Source: Thermothielavioides terrestris NRRL 8126
Lineage: Eukaryota > Ascomycota > Sordariomycetes > Sordariales > Chaetomiaceae
Length of the DNA: 64,000 nt
Reading direction: 5' to 3'
Assembly: GCF_000226115.1 (NCBI RefSeq)
Contig: NC_016462.1
Span: 2,852,001 to 2,916,000, forward strand
Shown: piece after piece, positions 35,540-47,479 of the stretch
How positions within the stretch are numbered: position 1 is the first letter of the stretch
Layout: every line of letters begins with the position of its first letter
Notes under the pieces: model-generated
What the model was told of the DNA's origin: nothing
Databases searched by the model: none
What the model saw: only the letters and a program-made list of their open reading frames with translations
Made by a program: the position numbers and the translations under genes

Positions 35540-38383
35540 CTGGCTTGGAAGGGAAAGGGGTGCGTATGGGGATTAACGGCGTTTGGCAGCAGGCACCTGA
35601 ACAGCGAAACAACACCTGGGGAAGAAGGACCCTCGCGAATGTACAAAAGCTCTGGAGGTCAATGACCAACAGGAACATCATGAGACCCAGGAAGATGAAG
35701 ACATTTTATATCTCCTCCGGGTCTGAATAAATGGTGGTTTTTGTTCCACTGCAGATTGTTTTGAGCTGAGCCTCCGAACCACGCTCGCTGCAATCGCGGA
35801 GGTACATCCTTGATAACTCCGAACGCTGCTTCTCGCTTTCCGTCGACCCCATGAGAAAACAAGGTACGCAGCTTTCCGTGGCTGTGGTCGAGATAAGTGG
35901 GGCGGTGAGAGGTTGCCACGTGTGTGCCGCTAGCACCTCGCGCAACCCTAACCCTGAGAGCTTCTCGGTCTCGGCGTCTTGCCGCTCGAAGTTAAAACAA
36001 ACAAGAGCACATTGCAACTGGTGAATACTAGAATAGCGCCCGCTCTGACGTCAGGAATCCTTACCATCGTCCGTAACGGAGTTTACGCTTTCGTGTTGCG
36101 AACCCTCGACCTCGAAGGGGCAAAGAAGGTTGGGGAAAGGACAGGGAGCAGCCACCACTACCAGCCATCGCTAACCAAGCGTCTGCCTTCTCCCTTAGAT
36201 GCGCGCGGCATCTTCGACTTCGACTTCCTGAGCCTGGACACTGCGGCGACCACCCGCACCCTCGAGGCTGCGGTGACCCCCGTTCTTTCCCTCCCAGCCA
36301 AGGGTCGGAACGGAACGAATACTCAGGACGGCGACATGAGTTTCCCGGCAGCGATGCCCTTTTGGAAGCCAACCATGCAAACGCTCCAGCTGTGGAAACG
36401 GAGGTGCCCATGCTGGAAGCGAACGGCGTTCACTCTGCCGTCGTCCCGTCATCCGCCAAGGATCGCGGCCCGAATTCGCTTGCACCGTAGGGCTGCATCT
36501 GGAGGACTCCCGCTGAATTGAGGCGGGCGGGCGCAGACTTCTACAGGGTTGTCGACCCTGAGCATGTTGCCCGGGATGATCAAGTTGCCGGTACCTTGCA
36601 TCTTTTTTCAAGCGCTGTGGAGTGACCGCATTGCGAGGGAAGGGGAGGAGTCGGTCCGATGAAGGGCCGCTGGGGCACATGGACCAACATGCACTGATTT
36701 GCACAAATTGCTCGCCTGAAGCCCCGACGCTCCCAGTTTGGTCTGCTGCGGTAAAGAGGATGGAAGCCAGAAACAATGCAGGGCATCATGGTCTTTGTAT
36801 GGTCGTTGTCCAGATTGTCAACGCCATGGCGGTCGCTACGAATCGCTGGGAATGGCTAGCAGCAGCCTTTCCCTGCTGGCCACGCGGATTTCGCTGCTGC
36901 GCCGGCCGACAGCTTTTCCTGCTGCAGTTGTGGCAGCCGATTTTTCCGCCGCCGTACCGCCGGATTGCGGGGACGGTAGATGTTTGCTGCGACCCAGCCG
37001 GCAGCCGGTTCCTGCTCTTGGCGAACTCCAAAAAATTGGCGAGCGCCAGAAAAGGAGCCGTTGCAGCGGCCCAGCCCTGGGAGCCCAGCATTGGTTACCT
37101 AGGTGGTGGCCTTACATCTTGCGGCTCCTGAAGTGACAGCGTAGGGGACGATCTCAGCGACGCGAAATGCCAACGTAAGCAAGCCGACAGTGCGTCATGT
37201 GAGTAAAAAATAGGCACGACAGTGTACCGCCAAAGCGAAGGTGGTCCTCTGAGTCTGAACCAATTTAGAAAAGTTGAGGCTCTGCGGAGCAAGAGGGATG
37301 CCCCTCTGCCCGGCCAGCTTGGCAACATTTGGCCGACCAAAACAGCTTCTGACCTTACTAAGGCTGGTGCGGTGCTCCTAATTTGGACAACCTGCGAAGA
37401 ATACCCGACACTCGTGTACGGAATACTCAAACCTGCCCACTCACCTGGCTCGTGGGTTCGCGGGTTCGCCCGAGAAACGCGGGGCGGGTCGGGGGTTTGG
37501 GTGGGCAACTCTGGGGTTAGGAGTGGGTCGGCGAACTGCAGTCCTCCACGGCACTCTGGCAGCAGCAGCAAACTTTTACTAGCAGTAGTGATTGGACTAA
37601 GTACCTTACCTTAGCTACTGCACCTACAGTAAGGTACCTAAGCATACGGAGCTCAGGCATCGAGCTCCATCATATCCCGAGCGAATATGTGGTAGGTGTG
37701 CTGCGAGTTTGCGCTATCTGTGACTACCTGTACCCAGCGACTAGGTACTGTACAAATCAGAGCACGTCCTTGGCCCATCCAAGCTCACAGGGGCCACCCT
37801 GTGCTTCCCTCCCAACCGTGATCTGTCACCATCAAGCTGAGCCCCACTTTCCTCATCAAGCTGCGCCCCACCTTCCCGATCTGGCCTTCCTTGTCACGTA
37901 GTGTAGTGTACGATCAGAGCGTTCGAGATCTTGGCTGACGTGAACGGCGGACGACGCCTGGTGAGCTATAAATAACCCACTTCCCAATTGCACCTCGGTC
38001 TGAACCCCCCAAAATGCTGTCTGCAGCGAGCCGGCCAGATGTTTCCCACTTGAGGACGACCTTCGAAAGGCAAGGGATACAGATTTAGTTCCCTGCCAGA
38101 TTCCAAGGTGTGGGTGATGTGGGTCCGACCGCCCCTGCTCAGCATGCTGTTTGTTGGGCCCTGCAGCCTGCACCCGACCAGGATCCGATGGAGCGGCTCT
38201 CAACCGAATGCCCCACTGCACCATTGCACGAGCCCCATTAACCCCGAAAATACACCCGTCCGGTCTATCCATCTCTTTCTTAGTATCATGTCTCATCCAA
38301 TCATGCAAGTCATCATCGTAATGCCGCACACACATAGCCGCATTCTCTCCCGACGTCGTTGTACCAGCCCGACCGTTGCTGAA
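35540..38383. other. 2.8-kb intergenic stretch; no gene seen
   Basis: Ordinary composition with short spurious frames only. Holds a CCCTAACCCT telomere-like hexamer pair at 35,943 and TACCTTACC / GGTACCT motifs at 37,600-37,645. Confidence 0.45.
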
Positions 38384-38823
38384 TCACGGGCTGCCGAAAC
38401 GGAGGTCATAACGGTCGATGGCCCGCTCCGCGCATGCCGTGTAAAAGGCGATGCGGCTCTCGGGATCGGCGGCGCCCCACCCAGTGCGGCCGGCCAGGCG
38501 CCCGTACGGCACGCTGTCATGTGTCGCCGGCTGAGCGAGGTAGTGCTGCAGGGGGTAGGTCGGCACCCAGGGTTGCTGGGCTCCGGTTGCCGTCGTGTTG
38601 TTCGTGCCGGCGGCGGAGGCATGGGTCGCAGAGCTGCTCGAGGAGCTGGGGGTCAAGAGCCGGCCGGAGCTAGGGAGGTCGAAGGTTAGGGTTTGGCTTG
38701 GAGATCAGAGAAGATGGGAGGAGGGAAGACAAGAGAATAAGGGTGATTAATGAAGTGAAATCGAGGAACAGACCTTGAAGTCCCGGTCAACGAGATTTCT
38801 TTGCTGTAAGGAGAAGACGCCAT
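38384..38823 (-). CDS. Small two-exon protein, copy B of a pair
   Basis: Exon 1 is 38,823-38,774 (ATG in good context, AACAATGG), then a 104-bp intron (GTCTGT..CCTAG, CCCTAAC branch), then exon 2 38,669-38,384; product 111 aa. The N-terminus is Ser/Thr/Ala-rich (TPSSSSSSATHASAAG). The C-terminal half reads YPLQHYLAQPATHDSVPYGR, then ESRIAFYTACAERAIDRYDL, RF. It lines up with copy A at TY..xFL.Q....D....R, P-x-S/R-x(I/V)-x-FY-x-A-x-A-x-x-AI-x-x-(F/Y)D-x-RF, and the intron is phase 2 at the corresponding junction. This supports both models. Function unknown; cytosolic by default because no targeting sequence is visible. Confidence 0.65.
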
Positions 38824-39578
38824 TGTTGTTTTCTCCGGTTTATTCTCTGGAGACACAAAGCGATCCGATTCAGCTTTCTTGGCGTTTTGTGGCAGGCGGC
38901 GAGGTGCACTTGGACGACAGCAGAGCTAGGGAAGGACGGTAAGGAAAATAACCAAGGCGATAAGAGCAGGCGCTAGAAGAGAGAAGAGAGCGTGAGCACT
39001 TTCGAGAGGTTGGTGGGAAGAGCACGGTGGAAAGGGGGACTAGGCCGCTGTCGTCGGTTTAAGTAGCTTACGGGGAACGGCCGACAGTTGAGGGCGCCTC
39101 TTCATTGCTGCTCACAGATGAGCAGAAGAACATCGGGTACATGGTTACGACTGCAGGGGGCAACAGCGGACGGCAGCACCTAGCGGGTGGGAGGGGGCTA
39201 TGGGGCAATGGCAGTACTTGGTGTGATGGGTAAGTTAGGATAGAGTGCTGCCCTCGGTTCAGTACGCACGAAGGTCAGATCAACGACACTCCGGCGTGCC
39301 GAAGATACACGTAAACCCGGGTGCAGTAGTGCGTTTTTTGACCCGGTCAGGTACTTGTGTGTACTTGTCTATTCGCAGGGCCAGGATGTAGGTACCTTAT
39401 GCAAATTGGTTCCCAGGATTACGCAGCAGATAAACCAGTCCCCATGCCAGAGGATGTTCGAGAACAGCAGAGCAAGGGACCTAATCCAGGACAGGATCCA
39501 ATCGTCGGCTCGCCTCAAAGAAAAGCGGGGCGGGTGGAAGGGGATTGCCACATCAAACTTAGTGCGTACACTAGTCTA

Positions 39579-39653
39579 CACGCTAATTTAGCGTTAGGGA
39601 TGATCTAAACGCTAATTTAGTGTTAGGGATGATCTAAACGCTAATTCAGCGTG
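39579..39653. repeat. 29-bp tandem repeat, about 2.5 copies
   Basis: The unit CGCTAATTTAGCGTTAGGGA + TGATCTAAA begins at 39,581, 39,610 and (partial) 39,639. Each unit starts with a near-palindrome, ACGCTAATTTAGCGT. Confidence 0.85.
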
Positions 39654-40640
39654 CCAATCAGATCTGAGCTACTGCGTAAAGAGGAAGTGTACTTCCGTCT
39701 ATCATGATTCCAAGCTTGTGTACACAGTAGTATAACGGGGGAGCACGGCTCAATCAGGAGCGCTTTAAAGCCGCTTAAGATGCCCCCTCCCCCTTCCCCC
39801 CCCGGCGCTCGAGGTGGGACGGACAATTGGATGGAATGCATTGTTGGGCAGGGGTGAACCCGCTGCGGTTGGCGTTGTGCTGGCCTACGGGGCCAGCCTA
39901 CATGCCTCCGCGGCACCTTAGACTCGAGGCAGCCCCAAAGACAGTTCCGCCAACATCTACGCAGAAGGAACTCACTTTCTACTAGACATGCGGGGGGTGT
40001 GTGCAGCACTGTTCGACCTGAGGAGCTCTTGTGCGAACGACCCCAGTCTTCGGCCCGGGGACTTAGGGAGGGCCCCGGGCGTTGGCACCCTGCAGGCCAG
40101 GACAATGCAAATCCCCTTTGACACTTGTATGTGGCTTGCATGAACGGGTTCCCAGACGTGATCGGCAACCGAGTGGTCTGTCTTCGTCAACTAGGATCGA
40201 GCCGAGTCCCGCGACAAAGCCTTCTTTACAGAAAGCAGGTTAGTAGCCGTGGTTAGGGCGGTGGCGCCGTTGTAGGTGGCTGGGTTGCTGAAGCCGCAGG
40301 AAGGGGTGGACATTGCGGCTACCCGGTGTTTGGGGAGGGATTGTTGCTCTTGCTGCCGAAGCAAGGTGGGAAGGCCGTCGCGTAGCATTGCGGACCGCAT
40401 CTCGCGAGGACTTTGAAGAAGGCTAGCGCCCCTGCCACTTCCGAGGTCGCAGGTACAACACCACGCCTTGAGGTCGGACAAGGCCGAGCGAAATCGGGCA
40501 TACCCACGCCACGAGCGGGCTTCATCAAACAGACGCTCTGGACAACCTGATTGCCCGTGAGACTTGCGAGGATCTTTCTGTCGGCTACAAGCAGCTCCAG
40601 GCCGCCCATCCCCAGCCTTGGCATGCAACTGGTGTCTACC

Positions 40641-40695
40641 AACCTAGGTACCTTAAGCACCTATACTGTGTTAGGTACCTTAGGTACCTTACCTT
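40641..40695. repeat. Cluster of AGGTACCTTA motifs
   Basis: Four overlapping AGGTACCTTA/AGGTACCTTACC units. Single or double copies of the same motif occur in other intergenic gaps (18,655; 21,366; 23,555; 37,600; 39,390). Confidence 0.7.
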
Positions 40696-41085
40696 ATGTC
40701 CAAAGAGAGCAGGTCGGGCGACGTTGCGCATACTGTGCACATTACCGGGTACCTTAGCCATCAGCACAGCGCTGGGCATGGTGGGGTTGAGTGTGTGACG
40801 CAGGTTCCTGTCCCCGAATTGATGACGGGAGGAATCCTGAAAATCGAGGAGTCCCGTCCTCCAATCGGTTGCCCGCGGGGAAATTTGCAAGGCACGAGGC
40901 AACCAGCGGCCCGTCACCGGCACGTTTTTGAGCCGACCCCACCCTCCAATTTGAGAGAGGGCCAGCCAATCGGGCGACACGCAGGCACTCATGATGGCCT
41001 CACTTCGCTGCGCTGCATTTTTTTTTTTTCTGCCCAACATTAATCCTCTCCAAGGAGAACTGGAGAACTGAATGAGACTCTGCGC

Positions 41086-41105
41086 CCCTTCCCCCCCCCC
41101 CCCCC
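41086..41105. repeat. Poly-C homopolymer tract
   Basis: An uninterrupted run of about 16 C residues, a likely G-quadruplex former on the other strand and a likely sequencing trouble spot. Confidence 0.85.
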
Positions 41106-42972
41106 CACACCACAAGAGGTAGGCCTGCGGAGACCTCGCAGCGGTCGCACGCCTCTGCGGACAAGGCCTGCATGCGGATGAGTGCACGAACTCAAGGCCG
41201 AACGAGTCCGTTATTGGGACGGTGTGCATTGCGTCATCTGTTGACGGAGGGACTGAGGGACGGATAGCGGGGAGGGCGGGGCGATTGGTTCAGGGGAAGG
41301 CCCAATGGTTGGACCCTTGGACCCTGATTCGACCTGGCGAACAGTCTTGTGCACCATGGCGCCAGGGGACTGACTGTAGACGACACCTTGGGGCCTTTGC
41401 CAGAAAAACTCGTTTTCGAATGATTGGCCATGAGGTCAGTCAATCTCAAGTACCGAGGATAATTGGACGTTATCCGTGCTTTTGGAGGCGTCCGATTAAT
41501 TGGGTCCATTACAAGCAAACGGTCCCACAAATACCGGGTACTGTACCTCCTACGATCCTCAAAACGGAAACTGGCGAAGAGGTGGATCAAACATATCGTA
41601 GGGGATCTTGCCCTGTTTGGTTAGGACTTTTGCCCTGTAAGGCGACCTTGCCTTCTTTGGACCCATTTGGCCAGTTCTGATTGGTTAGGGAGATTTCTAC
41701 ACTGCCATTTCGACACTATCAGGCGCACTCCTCCCAAGGCGCCGAGGATGATGACTGTGTTGGGGTTGGAACCAGTGACCTACAACTGAGCGACGGTCCA
41801 GTCAACGCTGGTCTTCCCCATGGTTGTTGTGAACCACCATGCGTGCCACGCTAATGAGCAAACCAAAGGGAACGGGAAGAGGGGGGTGGGGCCGTTTACA
41901 CTCGTGGAGTGGAGAGCGCTCATAACCTGCTGCGATCCCCGAAATGGAAACCGACCTTCGTTGAGGAGACACGCAGGAGAGGTGGATCAAGACGCCGCGC
42001 CCGCCCGCACAACAATACCAAAGGTTATTGGCTTGTTACCTGCAGCGGGCGGCTTTGATGAAGCGGCGCGGTGCGGGTCAGGCACCGAGGTCACACGGAC
42101 AGGTTTCCCCCGAACTTCTCCGAGGTGGGCAAGCGGCGAGTTAACTACAGCCCACGAACTTACCCAAGTCGTTTCTCCGTCAACAAGGCAGTCCCACTAC
42201 AAGCGCCGCGCCGGACAACGTGGCGCGAAACAAGCGAGTTGCTCTGCGCGGCGCAGGCGCACGGCTGGCTACCAGCGGCGACTCGGCCGCAGATGTCAAA
42301 ACTAACAGCGACAAGAACGAGGCCGCCCACAGCAGCACCAGGCAGTCCATGCTCGGAAGTGATTGGCCCTGCAAGCTTATACTTTGGAAATGTGATCGAT
42401 CTCAAATGTGCCTGTTACACCGTTGTGCAACACTTCACCGCCTGCCAGATGCCACACGGATCGGAAGGGTTTCGGGCGGGCCGGCATCATTTCCAAACAT
42501 GACAAGCTAACGGGGTTTTAACGCACCTTACGTAGACAGCCAATCATAACCGCTGTTTCCCTTCTACTACACAGCATCCACAAGGCCCGTTGCCAGCACA
42601 CTGGGTCCGGGAATTCGGACAAGCAAGGATAAGGCTGCTCGGGAGACTCACCAAATATACTACACTGGCGATGGTTCTAACCGCTGCAGCTGCTATCGCT
42701 TCTGCGAGTCACTGGAAGATCAGCAGAATCCCCATCCCTCGCCTATTTCCCTTGACCACTTCCTTGTGTCACGCTACAGCGAGCAGCAGGGCGTTGAGCG
42801 CAGGAAGGACCGTAGGCAGAGTATCGATGCAAAGAGAGTGCGTCGTTCCAGTACAAAGGAAACCAAAGGAGAGAACAGAGCGTGGTATAAACACATCCAG
42901 GAGTGGGGAAGCCATGGCCCAAGCGCTCTGCCAAGACCGCTGAGCTCTGAACCCCTTACCCCTGACGTGACA

Positions 42973-43375
42973 CCTTGACCATTCCTTTGGCCATTACTTT
43001 GGCCGTTACTTTGGCCGTTACTGTGGTGTTATGGGGAAGTTAACCCCCCCTGCTGGGTGCTAGCAGGGGGTATTGCAGGGACTGAGCGTGTTTTGCGGAG
43101 CGAAAACACGATTTTGCGACGCGCTTTGCGAGGCAACTCACCTGGAGTATACACTGACCCTGGTCGGTACCTGACAGGGGGTACAAGCTTTTGCTCACAA
43201 CCACAGTACTTTGGCCATTACTTTAACCATTACTTTGACCATTCCTTTGGGTGTTACTTTGGCCATTACTTTGGCCATTACTTTGGCCATTACTTTGGCC
43301 ATTACTTTGGCCATTACTTTGGCCAGTCCTTTGGCCATTCCTTTGACTATTCCTTCGCCCATTTCCCTTGCCCAT
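42973..43375. repeat. 12-bp minisatellite (CCATTACTTTGG) in two blocks
   Basis: Block one (42,973-43,025) and block two (43,204-43,375) consist of CCATTACTTTGG units with variants (CCGTTACTTTGG, CCATTCCTTTGG). The central five units at 43,260-43,323 are essentially perfect. Because 12 is a multiple of 3, both strands read as periodic peptides (FGHY on plus, AKVM on minus), which I do not call as genes. The 178 bp between the blocks hold two strong hairpins (43,046-43,070 and 43,087-43,110). Confidence 0.9.
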
Positions 43376-45738
43376 TTCTCCCCCATTTTCCCTCCGTTGG
43401 CGGTACTTATCCGTCACTCTGAATATCTCGAAGCCCATTTTAGTTCAGAACAGCAAATGGCTCGCACCGCCACGGGACATGAGAAGTAAAAGAATTTGGG
43501 AGCAGAGAGGAGGGACTATCTAGAGCTCATCATGGTTCAATGCAGAGTCAAGGCTTTTGCTCTTCTGTCGCCTGTTTGTCGCAATGGCATCCATGGCTGT
43601 TGAAGGCTTCGTAGTTTCGCTCGCGTTTCCGTTTGGCAGCAAAAGCATGAGGTCACACCTCTGGGGCCCAATTCAGGGCATGGACTAATCAAGAAATGCC
43701 AAGCCCAGCACCCCCGGCCAGATTGCCGATGGACCCGGTGCAATGGTGAGCGTGACGAGTTCCGCCCAGGCACCGAGCCCCGCCTATGCAGCGGCGGGGC
43801 TACATGAGTTGCGTCGTTGAGTTCACTCGAGCAATTCTGTCTCGAACCCGCTCTGGTGCAATCCACGTTCGTGTTACTGGCCAGGGCAAGTGTATGAAAC
43901 ATCTCTTTCCCGCGAGTACCACGACCCGCAATATGGCAATGCGACTGCCTCGCTCAAAGTGCAGTTTCCGCCGCCTTTTTTGACTTATCTTCGATGCGCG
44001 TCTGACAGGGGCAACCGAAGACTGCTAGGAGCCCCTACGATGCAAGTCTTCAGCCCCTGGTCTCCGCTAAGATGCGAGTCTCATGGATACGTTGAGCTAC
44101 CCGTTTTTGTAACTGCATGCATTATCAGCCACAGATTGCCCGTGGAGGAAAGTCGATTCCTGCACCGCACGACCCAGGGGCAAGGTCTCGTAGGGGGTCA
44201 AACCTCCAGGGACCATGGAACCAAGGTAGCCACGGCTTGACCCGCCCAGGCCCATCTACGGATACTCGTGCGCACTAGATGCAAATCATGCAATTTGTTC
44301 AAGCACAGCAAACTAAATCCCGACGCACCCGAGAAACCAAAACAGGGCTAAGGGGCCTGGCAGGTACTGCATTAGTGTAGTGGATGACGGCTCCATGAGC
44401 CACTTCGGTCCTGCACGGTGTTTCTGTGTCTGCGATTCGTCGCCGCTGGGTTCTTTTGTGCAGCGCACACCACCTACACATGCCAGGATTAGCATCGCAA
44501 GACCCGACCCCTGCAGAGCGCAGACCTGCGGAGGACTTGATGCCAAGGGGGGAAGCTCGGCGTCTTTGAACATGCGAACTTCATCGGTCTCGGCTCCCTT
44601 AGCTTTGGCTCCGGCCTAGGAGGGCGTGAGTGACTGACATGTACACCTCCATCTGGTTGAACAACCGCACAGCCCAGGGTGTGTTGTAGTGTAGTTCCTT
44701 GGCGTGGCACCCTAGCTGTGTTTTGTCCCCGGTAGAGGTATGTTCTGGACTGCAGGTGCAGGTGGATTCAATGTCGAAGACGCCTGTTTCAGGTGGCCCG
44801 AGACGGTTGTCCAATCACCTCCCTAAGGTACGGGTAGTTATCTCGGGCCGCGCGAGGATGACCTCCGAGGGGGCAACCGAAATTCTGGAAGTGTAGCCCC
44901 CTGGTATTCTGTCCTTCACCTGGTCAATCCCCATTTGCTCCTCCGCTTTCTCCACAACGCATCGTGGCAAAGCACGGAGCCAGCCCCGGCGCCCACCTCG
45001 CAGCGGACACCGTGCGAAGCTCAAAGAGCCTCACCGCTGACGAAAGCATGCATCCATTTCTGTCAGCTGTGCAGGGGTGCAGCAGTACACTACAGCCTAC
45101 GCGGTATTCCGTCCATACTAGCGAAACTCAGCGTTGCATTGCATGTCCGTCCTGAGTTATTTCGGTGACGGAGCGGCTGATTGGAAATCGAGAGAGCCGC
45201 ATTTTGGGCTTGGCCAGACCTCGGGGCGGATTACGCAACCCTCCCGCGGGTAGAATGTTGAGGCTCTCGAGTGACAGCAAACATCTTTCGGGGACTGCCA
45301 CCCCTTGGTGTGACGGCTCCTCGCTCCTGCTACAGCTTGCCAGGAGGGGAGGGTTAGACACCCGGGTGTGCCGTGTCGGGGACGCATGTTGTCTGAACCG
45401 CCCACACTGAAGAGGCAAGTCACCGCCAGCGTTCGCCAACAGGAAACAGAATGCAGGTTGTGTTTGCCGTTGTCCTGAAGCCGAGGACTGGGAACCAATT
45501 AGCTAGTCCCAACAACCGACTGGGGGATGCCGTGGCTAGCATCGACGACTGATGCGGGCATTATTAAGATAGATCTTTCGTTTAGACGAATGCGTGCGAT
45601 TCTTCTCCGTTCTGAGTCATCCTTTGCAAACCGTCGCGGCGTAGTAATACAGGTTCGGGTGGACTCACTCAGACACGGGTGTCAGCGTCCAGAACTCAGG
45701 TAGGTAATAGCGCCAACCTACCTAGCTATGCAACGCAG

Positions 45739-46090
45739 TTAGACCAGCACAGAGGCTTCCAAAGCTCCTCTCGCCATCATCTTCTCCATCCATTCCCCAC
45801 TCATCACATCACCCCTAGCGACAAAACATTCCCCCGCCAGCTCGTAGCCGCGCGCCGACGGCCCCCTGTCCCCCGGCAGCACCACCGGCCGCAGCACGAA
45901 TGGCGAACGGCCCTTTCGCCCCGGCGAGAACGGCGACCACATCTCCTTTGCCCACCCTCCACGGACACAGTCCCTACACGCCCTCCCGCTCTTCTTCGCC
46001 GTCGTCCCCCCCTTCGCGGCCGACGCGACCAAGAAACACCCGCCTAATACACGCAGGCAGCTCCCCGCGCTGCTCCACGCGCACATGAAG
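45739..46090 (-). pseudogene. C-terminal relic of a HET-domain (heterokaryon incompatibility) protein
   Basis: Minus-strand fragments match the typical end of HET-domain proteins: RRVFLGRVGR (near 46,040), PWRVGKGDVVAVLAGAKGPF (near 45,965-45,905), SPFVLRPV (near 45,900) and GYELAGECFVARGDVMSGE (near 45,845-45,790). They lie in order but in at least two frames; one break looks like a 7-bp insertion near 45,900 and another lies near 45,990. The HET domain itself is absent upstream. HET proteins control self/non-self recognition in filamentous fungi and commonly decay. I do not recognise which subfamily it came from. Confidence 0.7.
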
Positions 46091-46330
46091 ACCACGGCCA
46101 ACCCCGGCCCCGTTCCCCTGCTTGCTTTCGCCCCCTTGTTTTCTCTCATCATCACCATCTGCTTTATCTTCTGCTTCACCACGAACTCCACCAACCTCAT
46201 CCCTCCCTGTATTTCCCGCCCTCGATCCAGCCGGCCACAGCGCCTCAATCACCAACCCCCGAACCTCATCCGCATCCCTATGCCCATCCCCCTCCTCGCC
46301 GTCTCCAGGCTCACTGGGGAAGAAACAGTA

Positions 46331-46617
46331 CTAGGCATGCGCGTGCACGTGGTTGGTAAAGATGAGGCTGCGCGCCGCCGGGCCCATGCCGTCCGCCTTG
46401 TTGCTCAGGCCCCGGCGCGACCATATGCCGATGAAGCCGGGCGGGTAGAGCAGGTAGTGGAAGACGGTCGGGAGATCGATCGCGTCTCTTGCATCTGCAT
46501 GTGCGTATGTGGGGGAAGGGGAGGGATCGGTGGTCGTGGTGGGCTCGGATTCGCATTCTTTGTCGCAAGAAGCAACTCTTCCCAACGAATCACTTCCTTG
46601 CCGTAGTGAACAAGCCT
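46331..46617 (-). pseudogene. Small protein-like frame, possible gene fragment
   Basis: The minus frame ending at the TAG at 46,331 reads a protein-like sequence, IDLPTVFHYLLYPPGFIGIW followed by SRRGLSNKADGMGPAARSL and FTNHVHAHA. It has no ATG in frame; an upstream exon would be needed (an ATG exists at 46,638 in another frame). The HYL..P and following residues vaguely recall copy B of the small-protein pair (HYLAQP), but I cannot establish homology. It lies just upstream of the HET relic in the same orientation. Could be a fragment or a mis-modelled small gene. Confidence 0.3.
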
Positions 46618-46639
46618 ACGGCGCTGGCTCAGCTTCATT

Positions 46640-47479
46640 CACCTGTTGCCCTTCCCGCAACAATGTCGTGGCCTCAAAGCCCGTCGAAGGCACCCAATTA
46701 TCGCAGGCAAGCCTCCACGGTTCCCGCCGACGCACTGAGTGTCTTGCGGTATTGGCCACCACTCGATGAAAGCCCGTCGGAGTTCCCTATGTCTGACGAG
46801 GCTCCGAGCTCTACTGTACACCTAGAGTCTCTTGGAGCGATCGCCGCATTTAGAGGTGCGCACTGATGCGCCAATCATCTCTACCTATTCAGAGGTTCCT
46901 GAACTTATCCTCTGCTCAGCTATGGCGGGGCCCCTTGAAACAGGGGAAAGACCCAAATCTGCCTTGCTCACCGTCAATAAGCATAAGTGCGACTCGATGC
47001 AATGTACCGTGTGAGTGATTTGAGTGGATTGCCGGCTCTCCCGGCGGAGGGATCAAAGGGAGCTCACCAAGCACGTACACATGCAGCCGCAACACCAGGG
47101 AACGTGTTTCACGAAGAAGGGTTCTCTTTGCTCAAGCGAGACTCTGCGCGATACGGAGAAGCATTGGGTAGGATACGACGATGCTCAGGCGATGTCAATA
47201 ACAACGGACATCAACGCTGGCCAATGTACTCGACACATACGGTTGGCCTTGGGGCCAGGTGCCTGTAGGGCCTGCCTGAGAGGAGAGCACCTCTGCCTCG
47301 CACCCATAAAAACGCCGCCCTGGCTGGTTCTACCGGATGCCGTTCTTTGAAACCATCCATAAGATTACCGGAACATGAGTCTCTGCAGCGAACCACCGAG
47401 GTCAAGGCCGGAGACCAAAGGCATAAAAGTCCCCAGCTCCCCGCACGAGACCCACGCAGAATTCCTCCTCACAGGCCCA
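46640..47479. other. Intergenic; no gene seen
   Basis: Only short overlapping frames with no supporting signal. Confidence 0.45.

Larger units (their letters stand above)
38824..45738. other. 6.9-kb gene desert of normal GC content
   Basis: No reading frame here has a domain, signal peptide, ATG with convincing codon bias or splice structure. The stretch is rich in short repeats (listed separately), C and T homopolymers near 41,020-41,105, and degenerate tRNA-like sequence near 41,740-41,816. Confidence 0.5.

Noticed and set aside
41740..41816. Possible tRNA on the minus strand
   Set aside because: A T-loop-like GGTTCCAACCCC is present, but acceptor and anticodon stems do not pair; at best a tRNA relic.
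42973..43375. CRISPR-like array
   Set aside because: Direct 12-bp units without spacers in a eukaryotic genome; a minisatellite.
43057..43422. ORF encoding FGHY repeats (and AKVM repeats on the other strand)
   Set aside because: Explained by the 12-bp minisatellite, whose period is a multiple of three; no start context or coding evidence outside the array.
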